From positions 1 to 42,456 of the forward strand of contig CAZNIT010000037.1 of NCBI GenBank assembly GCA_964573205.1: a stretch of 42,456 bases of DNA. Reading direction: 5' to 3'. Source of the stretch: QNZT01 sp964573205 (GTDB lineage: Bacteria; Campylobacterota; Campylobacteria; Campylobacterales; QNZT01). The notes beneath the pieces are model-generated. The model searched no databases, was not told where the DNA came from, and was given only the letters and a program-made list of their open reading frames with translations. Made by a program: the position numbers and the translations under genes. This document shows positions 34,410-41,541 of the stretch, piece by piece; the stretch's first letter is position 1; every line of letters begins with the position of its first letter.

Positions 34410-35398
34410 CTAAACTGCTCCAGTAAACGAACGTCGCCCTCAAAGAGCGATCTCAAATCCCCGATCTTATGTATGAGCATAGTGAATCTCTCCACTCCGA
34501 CTCCAAACGCATAACCGCATACGTTTTCATAACCTACGGCTTTAAATACCGCCGGATCCACCATTCCCGATCCTAAAACTTCAAGCCAACCTGTCTTTGA
34601 ACAGACTCGACACCCTTCCCCTTTACAAAAAATACAACTTATATCGACTTCACTGCTAGGCTCCGTAAAAGGAAAAAAACTCGGACGGAAACGAACTTTT
34701 ACATCACCGAACATATATTTTAGAAAATCTTCCAAAATCCACTTTAGATTTGCAAAAGAGATCTTTCCTTCGTCATCCACCATCAAAACTTCGACTTGGT
34801 GGAACATCGGCGTATGAGTAAGATCGAAATCCCTTCTAAAAACGGAACCCGGACTGATCATTCGAATAGGCGGTTTACTATGTTGCATAGTGTGTATCTG
34901 AACCGGAGAGGTATGAGTGCGAAGAACAAATCCGTCTTTTAGATAGAAGGTATCCTGCATATCCCGTGCGGGATGATGCTTCGGAAGGTTTAACGCCTCA
35001 AAGTTATGGAAATCATCCTCCACGAAATCACCTTCTTGAATAGAAAAGTTCAAAGCCACGAAATAGTCGATGATTCTATTCATTGTCTCCATTACAGGAT
35101 GAAGTGCTCCCGAGGCGGGTTCTAAGTTATAAAGCGTTACGTCAACCGCATCTTTAGCCATCAATTCGTCGATAGCCGCCGCCTGAAGTTTCATCTTTTT
35201 AAGATCGAAAAGTTCCGTAAGCTTAGCTTTTTGAATATTGAGATTTTTCGCGAACTCTTTTTTCTCTTCGTTTGGAACCTCTCTCATTTTAGCAAACTGC
35301 GCCGCTAAAACACCTTTCTTACCGAATATCTCGATACGAACACTCTCAAGCGTCTCGAGATCATTTGCCTGTTCGATCTTCCGTTGCAATAGTTCCAT
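34406..35398 (-). CDS. pheS: Phenylalanine-tRNA ligase alpha subunit
   Basis: The 330-residue catalytic subunit has an N-terminal coiled coil (to about residue 85) and the class II synthetase motifs: motif 2 in FRRDFDLTHTPMFHQVE, and motif 3 in GYAFGVGVERFTMLIH. A cysteine-rich insert (CIFCKGEGCRVCSKTGW) typical of many bacterial PheS is present. AGGTG precedes the ATG by 6 nt. It is the first gene of the run to serA and is divergent from the HIT gene. Confidence 0.97.
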   Translation of the reverse strand: MELLQRKIEQANDLETLESVRIEIFGKKGVLAAQFAKMREVPNEEKKEFAKNLNIQKAKLTELFDLKKMKLQAAAIDELMAKDAVDVTLYNLEPASGALHPVMETMNRIIDYFVALNFSIQEGDFVEDDFHNFEALNLPKHHPARDMQDTFYLKDGFVLRTHTSPVQIHTMQHSKPPIRMISPGSVFRRDFDLTHTPMFHQVEVLMVDDEGKISFANLKWILEDFLKYMFGDVKVRFRPSFFPFTEPSSEVDISCIFCKGEGCRVCSKTGWLEVLGSGMVDPAVFKAVGYENVCGYAFGVGVERFTMLIHKIGDLRSLFEGDVRLLEQFR

Positions 35399-35422
35399 AA
35401 AGCACCTAAAAATTTTTTGTTG

Positions 35423-35428
35423 ATTGTA
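35423..35428 (-). promoter_or_regulatory. Candidate -10 box of the pheS operon
   Basis: TACAAT on the minus strand, 25 nt upstream of the pheS start codon, after an AT-rich stretch. It is back-to-back with the HIT gene promoter. Confidence 0.35.
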
Positions 35429-35457
35429 TTGAAAAATCTATTAAGGGAAACTATATT
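35429..35457 (+). promoter_or_regulatory. Sigma70-type promoter of the HIT gene
   Basis: TTGAAA (35429-35434) and TATATT (35452-35457) are 17 nt apart, 31 nt upstream of the HIT start codon. It is the best two-box promoter in the window. Confidence 0.55.
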
Positions 35458-35488
35458 AACATGTCAAACCAACACAAGGAGTCAAAAT

Positions 35489-35845
35489 ATGTGTATATTC
35501 TGCAAAATAGTCCAGGGCGAAATGCCAAGTAATAAAATATTAGAAAATGACGAGTTTTTAGCTTTTCATGATATATTCCCGAAAGCTCCGGTTCATATTA
35601 TTATCATTCCAAAAGAGCATGTGGAAAATTTTCAACTAACCCCGCCGCAACTAATGCAGAAGATGACGCCGTTCATTCAGGAAGTGGCAAAACTCCTTGA
35701 ACTAGATCAAAGCGGTTACAGACTCATCACGAACAATGGAAAGGACGGCGGACAGGAGGTGCCTCATCTGCATTTTCACCTGCTTGGAGGAACGAAGTTG
35801 AGTTGGCCGCAACTTGCTGAAAATTCAACGAAAAAAGCTTTGTAA
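35489..35845 (+). CDS. HIT family nucleotide-binding protein
   Basis: The 118-residue protein is a small histidine-triad hydrolase or transferase acting on purine nucleoside phosphoramidates or similar substrates. It begins MCIFCKIVQGEMPSNK with the C2/C5 zinc pair, has FHDIFPKAPVHIIIIPK, and ends with the triad EVPHLHFHLLGG. The ATG at 35489 has AAGGAG 7 nt upstream and matches the family start; the longer open frame is not conserved. It is divergent from pheS, as in C. jejuni by memory. Confidence 0.93.
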   Translation: MCIFCKIVQGEMPSNKILENDEFLAFHDIFPKAPVHIIIIPKEHVENFQLTPPQLMQKMTPFIQEVAKLLELDQSGYRLITNNGKDGGQEVPHLHFHLLGGTKLSWPQLAENSTKKAL

Positions 35846-35886
35846 AAAAAATCTCAACGGTAAAAGATCTCTCTACTCTTTTACCG
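35844..35886 (-). terminator. Terminator of the tonB-exbB-exbD run
   Basis: CGGTAAAAGA and TCTTTTACCG (35858-35867 and 35877-35886) are perfect 10-bp arms with a 9-nt loop, followed on the minus strand, 6 nt on, by eight T. The hairpin overlaps the last codons of exbD. It may also stop HIT transcription from the other side. Confidence 0.65.
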
Positions 35887-36262
35887 CTTGATTCTCCAAA
35901 GCAAGATTATTCAAATTATGTTTATTCAAAAGATCCAAAAGTTTGACGATTCTCGAATATCTTACATCTTTATCTATTCTCACATTTACCGGTTTATCTT
36001 TATCGAGCGTTTTCTCAAATATCTCATCCAACTCAAAAAACGATACTTTCTTGCCTTTTACCGCGATTTCATCAACACTAAGCTCGATATTTAAATCCTC
36101 TTTCCTTATCTCGTTTGCGGCGGATTCGCTCCGAGGCAAAGTCAAAGAGAGCGCCAACTCCTCTTTTTTAAAAGTGGAACTGACCATAAAAAAGATAAGT
36201 ATCAAAAATATTACGTCGATAAGCGGCGTCAAATCCGGTGTCAAGTGTTCTCTTCTTTTCAT
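35873..36262 (-). CDS. exbD: ExbD/TolR-family energy transduction protein
   Basis: The 129-residue protein has a short cytoplasmic start with LTPLIDVIFLILIFFMV, a single membrane helix carrying the conserved Asp (residue 16) that passes protons, and a periplasmic domain with VRIDKDVRYSRIVKLLDLL. It works with ExbB as the proton-driven motor for TonB. Its ATG overlaps the exbB stop by 4 nt. Confidence 0.93.
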   Translation of the reverse strand: MKRREHLTPDLTPLIDVIFLILIFFMVSSTFKKEELALSLTLPRSESAANEIRKEDLNIELSVDEIAVKGKKVSFFELDEIFEKTLDKDKPVNVRIDKDVRYSRIVKLLDLLNKHNLNNLALENQAVKE

Positions 36263-36774
36263 GAAAAAATCTTAAGACTTAAATTTTTAGCTACTTTAGC
36301 CTCCAGCTTATCAAGCATACCTATAAGATAATTGTAACCTATATAGTGAGGAATGGCGACAATCAATCCTCCGACCGTCGTGACCAACGCCAAAGAGATA
36401 CCTCCGGCGAAAACATTCGGATCCCCAAGCCCCAGTTTCGAAATGGCGTCAAACGCTCCAAGCACTCCGATAACCGTTCCAAGAAGGCCTAAAAGAGGAG
36501 CAATCGAAGCTATGATGCGAATAGTACTAAGACCTTTTTCATAACCGACCATCTTCTCGCTTAAAATCTCTTTTGCGACTATCTGTCTAACTTCATCGTT
36601 TTGCACGCTAAGTTGCGCGTAAATATCATCGACTAAAATATCCGCTTTCGATTTTGCAGTCACAAATTGTATAAACTTTACGATCATAGTCGTAAACCCT
36701 ACGATATTCAAGACTAGCAAAATGTACATAATAACACCGCCTTGATCGATATAGTGCATAATATCCATTTTCAT
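36259..36774 (-). CDS. exbB: ExbB/TolQ-family energy transduction protein
   Basis: The 171-residue protein has three membrane helices (about 12-30, 85-110 and 122-146) and the MotA/TolQ/ExbB pattern ASIAPLLGLLGTVIGVLGAF and ISLALVTTVGGLIVAIPHYIGYNYL. It is the short ExbB form. Its first ATG overlaps the tonB stop (ATGA); a second in-frame ATG at 36768 has a better AAGG spacing and may be the true start. Confidence 0.93.
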   Translation of the reverse strand: MKMDIMHYIDQGGVIMYILLVLNIVGFTTMIVKFIQFVTAKSKADILVDDIYAQLSVQNDEVRQIVAKEILSEKMVGYEKGLSTIRIIASIAPLLGLLGTVIGVLGAFDAISKLGLGDPNVFAGGISLALVTTVGGLIVAIPHYIGYNYLIGMLDKLEAKVAKNLSLKIFS

Positions 36775-37448
36775 CCTTTCGTCAATTTAAATTCGATCGG
36801 TACTTCAAGCTTTAAAAAATCGACTCCCAAAGCTTTTGGAACAGGCTTTAAAGAGAGTGATTTTATCGTCTTTAACGCTCCGTTTGAGAGAACTTTACGA
36901 GAAGAGTTAATAACTTTTATATCACCGATACGTCCGCTAGCATATACTACAAAAACAACATCGACTTCACCCTCTATGTGCATTCGTTTGGCTATTTTAG
37001 GATAATACAGTTTCTCTCTTATTTGACGCCTTATTTCGCTTATATAACGATCTTTTATCGTTGAAGTATCTATTTTCGAAATAGGTGCGATAGATCGTTT
37101 TGGTATGATAACCGGCGGCTTTGAGACGACCTTCTCTCTTTTCACCTCTTTTACTTTTTCGATCCTCTTGTGCTTTTTCACCCTTTTCTTTCTTTTTGGT
37201 TTGCGAATCTTTTTTTTAGGTTCCACATACGGTTTAGGATTTGGTAAAACTACCGGCTCTATTATCTTCGGGGGCGAAATAACCGGAGGAGGTTTTTTCA
37301 CAATCACTCTACTTAGCGTTATATGATCAACTTTTGTTTTCTCTTTTACTACCGGAGCGACATTTTCTATACGAGTACGAAGCACGAGTATATGAATCAA
37401 ACATACGATACAAAAAACTACCAGATATCCAAATTTTGTCACACACAT
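36771..37448 (-). CDS. tonB: TonB family protein
   Basis: The 225-residue protein has one N-terminal membrane helix (about residues 5-25), a proline- and lysine-rich periplasmic spacer (KKPPPVISPPKIIEP, then a long run of KR-rich sequence near 70-100), and the TonB C-terminal domain (SEIRRQIREKLYYPKIAKRM, GEVDVVFVVYASGRI). It would pass energy from ExbB/ExbD to outer-membrane receptors. No TonB-dependent receptor is in the window. The ATG at 37448 is chosen; the ribosome-binding site is weak (TTTGGGA). An upstream TTG or a GTG at 37442 are alternatives. Confidence 0.9.
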   Translation of the reverse strand: MCVTKFGYLVVFCIVCLIHILVLRTRIENVAPVVKEKTKVDHITLSRVIVKKPPPVISPPKIIEPVVLPNPKPYVEPKKKIRKPKRKKRVKKHKRIEKVKEVKREKVVSKPPVIIPKRSIAPISKIDTSTIKDRYISEIRRQIREKLYYPKIAKRMHIEGEVDVVFVVYASGRIGDIKVINSSRKVLSNGALKTIKSLSLKPVPKALGVDFLKLEVPIEFKLTKG

Positions 37449-37463
37449 TCCCAAATTATCATA

Positions 37464-38357
37464 TTAGATTCTTTTTTTAAGAGCCTCATACATTTTTTGC
37501 ATTCGGTTTATTTCGATATTCCGCTCTTTTGCCGCCTTTACTATATAGCCGCACAAAGAATCAAGCTCCGTTTTTCTTCCTTTTTCAAAATCCAACTGCA
37601 TCGAAGTTTTTGAATTTGAGGTCAAGTTCTCAGCCTGCTTTATCACTTTTTGGATATCACTTTCATTTATTGGCACCTCAAGAACGTTTGCTACCCTCTT
37701 TACCTCATGAAGAACTTCATATAAAATATCAGGATATTTTTTATAAATAAGATCCATCGGTTCGTCAAAATACGATGTCATAGTCGCGAAAGTCGATATA
37801 AACAGATATTTTTTCCAACACTCATAATGCGCGGTTTCGCTAAGTTTACACTTCAAATAGCTTTTCTTCAACAACTCCTCGAGTTCTCTCATTTTGGATG
37901 TGATTTTCTTATCTCCGAAGATCAGATAAAAGAGCGAAGATTTGTTAACGATAACACCTTCACTCTTTTGATGAGAAACCACATAAACACAACCATGACA
38001 TACAACCGCTTTTGGAAGATATCTCCTTATCCTCTCTTTATGAGCCACGCCGTTTAAAAGAGGAACGATCAAACTTCTTTCGTTCACATATCTATTTATC
38101 TCTTCACAAGCGCTTTTTAAATCGTAACTTTTAACCCCAATGAATACAGCATCGAAAATCTCTCCTTCAAAAGGAGGCGAAAGATCCGGTTTTACAACGA
38201 ACTTTTCATCGCCGTCAATTATTTTCAATCCATTCTTTTCGATAACTTTACGCTGCTTTTCTTTAACGAAAATTTTCACCTCCGACATAGATGACTTTAT
38301 AAGTTTCGCTCCTAGGTATCCGCCTACTCCTCCCGCACCTATAATCGCTATTTTCAT
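37464..38357 (-). CDS. panE: 2-dehydropantoate 2-reductase (ketopantoate reductase) family protein
   Basis: The 297-residue protein starts MKIAIIGAGGVGGYLGAKL, a Rossmann NADP-binding motif, followed by VKSYDLKSACEEIN and the NGVAHKERIRRYL motif of the family. The C-terminal helical domain has KYLFISTFATMTSY and a SKTSMQLDFEKGRKTELDSL stretch, matching the SSM..D...GR.TE pattern of PanE. PanE makes pantoate for coenzyme A, but several family paralogues have other keto acids as substrates. ATG 38357 gives the family start; a GTG four codons upstream is possible. Confidence 0.88.
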   Translation of the reverse strand: MKIAIIGAGGVGGYLGAKLIKSSMSEVKIFVKEKQRKVIEKNGLKIIDGDEKFVVKPDLSPPFEGEIFDAVFIGVKSYDLKSACEEINRYVNERSLIVPLLNGVAHKERIRRYLPKAVVCHGCVYVVSHQKSEGVIVNKSSLFYLIFGDKKITSKMRELEELLKKSYLKCKLSETAHYECWKKYLFISTFATMTSYFDEPMDLIYKKYPDILYEVLHEVKRVANVLEVPINESDIQKVIKQAENLTSNSKTSMQLDFEKGRKTELDSLCGYIVKAAKERNIEINRMQKMYEALKKRI

Positions 38358-38421
38358 GACAACTCGCACCCTTTAAACACGATCCGATACGACTGAAAAC
38401 AACCGATAATCAACAAAATAT

Positions 38422-38805
38422 TCATAATAATACGTGCTTTTTCAAAATCACGGTATAAAACAGACCGTAAAACACCTCTTTTTCACCGCTTTTGCCGCAA
38501 ACTTCAACACTCTGTTTTCTACCGTCGTTTTTTATCACCTTCGCTTCGAACTCGACGCTCTCCCCGCTCTTTAAGGGAGAAAGAAACTTGACATCGCTCT
38601 TCGCGAGAACGACAAAAGGATCGTTTACGGCCGCCATAGCGGCAAAATCGGCCGCACAAAAACAAAAACCGCCGTGCACAAGACCCTCGTCATCCACACT
38701 CATGATATTTGTCGTCTTTAATACCACTTTGGCGTAATTCTCTTCCAAACATATCACTTTACCGCTTAAAGAGTTATCTATTTTAAGATGTGTTTTTAAT
38801 TTCAT
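38422..38805 (-). CDS. Hotdog-fold thioesterase family protein
   Basis: The 127-residue protein has the PaaI/hotdog layout: HGGFCFCAADFAAMAAVND (helix with the conserved HGG start), then SDVKFLSPLKSGESVEFEAK and a C-terminal strand. It would hydrolyse an acyl-CoA or similar thioester; the substrate is unknown. The ATG at 38805 overlaps the argH stop by 4 nt. The frame runs 7 codons further upstream but this lies inside argH. Confidence 0.82.
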   Translation of the reverse strand: MKLKTHLKIDNSLSGKVICLEENYAKVVLKTTNIMSVDDEGLVHGGFCFCAADFAAMAAVNDPFVVLAKSDVKFLSPLKSGESVEFEAKVIKNDGRKQSVEVCGKSGEKEVFYGLFYTVILKKHVLL

Positions 38806-40190
38806 TTCACACTCTCTTGAAGCCATTTTTCAAAATGCTCTATCTGTTTTCTTGTACTTTTTGTTGCCGTAGCACCTTCGGATACTCTGGCGTTCATCGA
38901 ATTTCTAAGATTTAAATACTCAAGAATATCCTCTTTGACGCAAGGAGCCAAAGCTTTTATGATCTCAAAAGGTAGTTCACTAATATCTATGCCCATCTTT
39001 TCCGCCTCTACGACAATCGCACCCGTGATTTTATAGGCGTCACGAAACGCCATATCGCATTTTTTGACAAGATAATCGGCCAAATCGGTAGCACTTAAAT
39101 GACCGACTTTACAGGCTCTTGCCATATTTTCTCTATTTACGCTCATTGTCGCCAATGCTTCGCTCAATATCTCTATACAAATTTGTGCAGTCTCCACACT
39201 GTCGAATACTCCCTCTTTATCTTCTTGCATATCTTTGTTGTACGCTAGCGGTAACCCCTTCAAAACAGTCAAAAGTGAGATAAGATTTCCATAAACCCTT
39301 CCGCTTTTTCCTCTTAAAAGTTCGGGTACATCCGGGTTTTTCTTCTGAGGCATTATAGAACTGCTCGTAGAGTAACTATCACTCAAGGTGATAAATCCGA
39401 ATTCACTGCTAGACCACAATATCAACTCTTCGGAGAGTCTTGATATATGCATCATAATAACTGAAATATTATATAAAATATCCAATGCGAAATCTCTGTC
39501 ACTCACCGTATCGAGACAATTTATAGTCGGCTCTTTAAATCCCAACGCCTTTGCCGTATGAACTCTATCTATATCGTAAACCGTTCCGGCAAGTGCCGCA
39601 CAACCTATCGGCGAGAGATCGTTTCGCTCATAAGAGCTCTCCAATCTCTGAATATCTCTTTTAAACATACTCATATATGCCAACATATGATAAGCGAAAT
39701 TTATCGGCTGTGCATGCTGCAAATGCGTCATACCGGGAAGAATCGTATCCGTATGCTCTTTCGCGATTTCAAGAAGAACCTTTTCAAGTTTAAAAAGCAG
39801 AAATTTTATCTTTAAACCGTTTTTTTGAACATAAAGTCGAAAATCCAAAGCCACCTGATCATTTCTACTTCTTGCCGTATGAAGCTTTTTACCGCTATCG
39901 CCTATCAATTGCGTCAAACGCTTTTCGATAGCCATATGAATATCCTCGTCGGCTATATCGAAAACAAAACTATCACTCTCTATCTCCTCTTTGATCCTAT
40001 TTAAACCTGTAACGATTTCTTCAAGTTCGTTTTTGGTAATAATTCCTCTTGATTCAAGCATCCTAGCATGAGCTATCGAGCCTTTTATATCTTCGGCATA
40101 CAGTTTTTTATCAAAGAGCAAAGAAGAATTGAATCTATCCAAAAGCTCCGAACTTTTTTGAGTTACGCGACCGCTAGCTAGTTTTTCCAT
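38802..40190 (-). CDS. argH: Argininosuccinate lyase
   Basis: ArgH splits argininosuccinate to arginine and fumarate. The 462-residue protein has the early pattern SSLLFDKKLYAEDIKGSIAH, the TARSRNDQVALDFRLY and MTHLQHAQPINF motifs, and the fumarate-lyase signature SSSIMPQKKNPDVPELL with the catalytic Ser loop. The ATG at 40190 has GAGG 5 nt upstream. A GTG two codons earlier is less likely. It follows the second SQR-like gene; a -10 box in the gap suggests its own promoter. Confidence 0.97.
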   Translation of the reverse strand: MEKLASGRVTQKSSELLDRFNSSLLFDKKLYAEDIKGSIAHARMLESRGIITKNELEEIVTGLNRIKEEIESDSFVFDIADEDIHMAIEKRLTQLIGDSGKKLHTARSRNDQVALDFRLYVQKNGLKIKFLLFKLEKVLLEIAKEHTDTILPGMTHLQHAQPINFAYHMLAYMSMFKRDIQRLESSYERNDLSPIGCAALAGTVYDIDRVHTAKALGFKEPTINCLDTVSDRDFALDILYNISVIMMHISRLSEELILWSSSEFGFITLSDSYSTSSSIMPQKKNPDVPELLRGKSGRVYGNLISLLTVLKGLPLAYNKDMQEDKEGVFDSVETAQICIEILSEALATMSVNRENMARACKVGHLSATDLADYLVKKCDMAFRDAYKITGAIVVEAEKMGIDISELPFEIIKALAPCVKEDILEYLNLRNSMNARVSEGATATKSTRKQIEHFEKWLQESVK

Positions 40191-40200
40191 AATCACCTCG

Positions 40201-40234
40201 AACTTTTTTAGAGCTGATTATAGCTAAAAAAGTT
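40201..40234 (-). promoter_or_regulatory. Inverted repeat enclosing a TATAAT box upstream of argH
   Basis: AACTTTTTTAG and CTAAAAAAGTT are perfect 11-bp arms with a 12-nt loop. The minus-strand loop holds a perfect TATAAT (40217-40222), 27 nt upstream of the argH start. It can be read as the argH promoter inside a palindromic operator, or as a terminator of the SQR-like gene, although no T run follows on the minus strand. Confidence 0.5.
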
Positions 40235-41408
40235 ATAAACCGGGAAGTCTTGGAATCTTATTCAACTTAGAGTTTTTATAGTACCAGCCCCACCCCTTCT
40301 TCAACCAATGCCCCACTAGCGGCATAGGAATCATCATCGCTTTTTTATCGCTCCTGTAAACAAAAGCGGCACCATCACCGCTATCCATTACACAAAGGAT
40401 ATTTAAATGTTCTTTATAACCTTTTCTCTCACTACCGTTTTTTTGAGTCGAATTGATATTAAAAGCACAGTTTCTCGCCATAACCTCCGCTATATGCCCC
40501 TGTTTCGCTCTCCAATCCGGTCCTTCGAGTGCCGCGGAATCACCGATAGCGTAAACGTTTTGTCCTTTTTGTTCATCAAATACCACTTCACAATAGTTAT
40601 TGATTCTCACAAAGCCCGCATCATTTAGAGGTAGATCCGAATTTTTAAAAACTTTATGACCGCTGCCCGCGGCTATGAAAAGAGTCAAGTCACTCTCGGT
40701 AAAAGTGGCATCCTCAAAAAGTATTCCTCCCTCTTTAAATTCGGCGATCTTTTTTCCCGTAATCTTTTCGATATCCAATCTTTTAAAATAACCGTCCATC
40801 ATTTTCAAAGCTTGCTTACCCATTCTAGCACCCGGCTCTTTCATCGGAGCAAAAAAAGTCAACTCGAAATTTTTTCTGATACCCAGCTTTTTTAATTTAT
40901 GATGAACATTAAAAAGCAGTTCGAAAATCGGTCCTCCTCTTACATTCGAAGGATCTTTGGGATTACCTCCGAAACCGAAACAGATTTTACCGCTTCCTTT
41001 TTTTATCAATAGATCCAAAGAATCTTTGATCTGCAACGACTCTTGCGGCTTTGAGCATATGCTTAAAGTATTTTCTATCCCCTTATGTTCGACTTTATCG
41101 CTTCCAAGCGCTATCACAAGATATTCGTAATCATACCGAGAGTTTTTACAGTAAACTCTCTTTTGCGTACTCTTTATAGATTCCACTTCGTCTATGACCA
41201 AGTTAAATCCATGAACGTCTTGCAGCTTTCGCAAAGAGACGGTTACCTCTTCGAAAGTTGCTTCCGCAGTTGGAACCCATATGGATGTAGGATATACATA
41301 TAGATATTCACGATCCGATATCAACGTAACGTCGAAATCATATTTTCTAAGATATATAGCCGCTTCTATTCCCGCAAATCCTCCGCCGAGTATCAAAACA
41401 TTTTTCAT
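40233..41408 (-). CDS. SQR/FCSD-like NAD(P)/FAD-dependent flavoprotein (391 aa)
   Basis: The 391-residue protein has an N-terminal FAD motif ILGGGFAGIEAAIYLRK, then YVYPTSIWVP, and a second FAD-contact motif NVYAIGDSAALEGP. Cysteines C118 (SICSKP), C143 (KICFGF) and C339 (ILCVMD) are spaced like the three redox cysteines of sulfide:quinone reductase. The C-terminus is amphipathic (VGHWLKKGWGWYYKN), fitting monotopic membrane binding. AAAGGAG lies 5 nt before the ATG at 41408. It is clearly different from the SQR at 5951 and could be another SQR type or a relative that uses polysulfide. It sits between argH and pckA. Confidence 0.82.
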   Translation of the reverse strand: MKNVLILGGGFAGIEAAIYLRKYDFDVTLISDREYLYVYPTSIWVPTAEATFEEVTVSLRKLQDVHGFNLVIDEVESIKSTQKRVYCKNSRYDYEYLVIALGSDKVEHKGIENTLSICSKPQESLQIKDSLDLLIKKGSGKICFGFGGNPKDPSNVRGGPIFELLFNVHHKLKKLGIRKNFELTFFAPMKEPGARMGKQALKMMDGYFKRLDIEKITGKKIAEFKEGGILFEDATFTESDLTLFIAAGSGHKVFKNSDLPLNDAGFVRINNYCEVVFDEQKGQNVYAIGDSAALEGPDWRAKQGHIAEVMARNCAFNINSTQKNGSERKGYKEHLNILCVMDSGDGAAFVYRSDKKAMMIPMPLVGHWLKKGWGWYYKNSKLNKIPRLPGL

Positions 41409-41438
41409 ACATACTCCTTTTATAAGCATGACTTATTT

Positions 41439-41444
41439 ATTATA
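41439..41444 (-). promoter_or_regulatory. Candidate -10 promoter of the second SQR-like gene
   Basis: TATAAT on the minus strand 31 nt upstream of the start codon. TATAAGCA (plus strand) is repeated at 41421-41428 and 41443-41450, 22 bp apart, flanking this element. It follows the pckA terminator, so the gene needs a promoter here. Confidence 0.45.
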
Positions 41445-41502
41445 TAAGCAGATATTAATAATATTATAGTTTATTTGTATTTATATATATCTTAATCGAA
41501 GT

Positions 41503-41532
41503 AAAAAGAGGCACGGCGGAGATCCTCCGCCG
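41503..41532 (-). terminator. Rho-independent terminator of pckA
   Basis: CGGCGGAG and CTCCGCCG (41514-41521 and 41525-41532) are perfect 8-bp GC-rich arms, followed on the minus strand by TGCC and TCTTTTT. It lies 10 nt after the pckA stop and is the strongest terminator in the window. Confidence 0.8.
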
Positions 41533-41541
41533 CATTAATAT

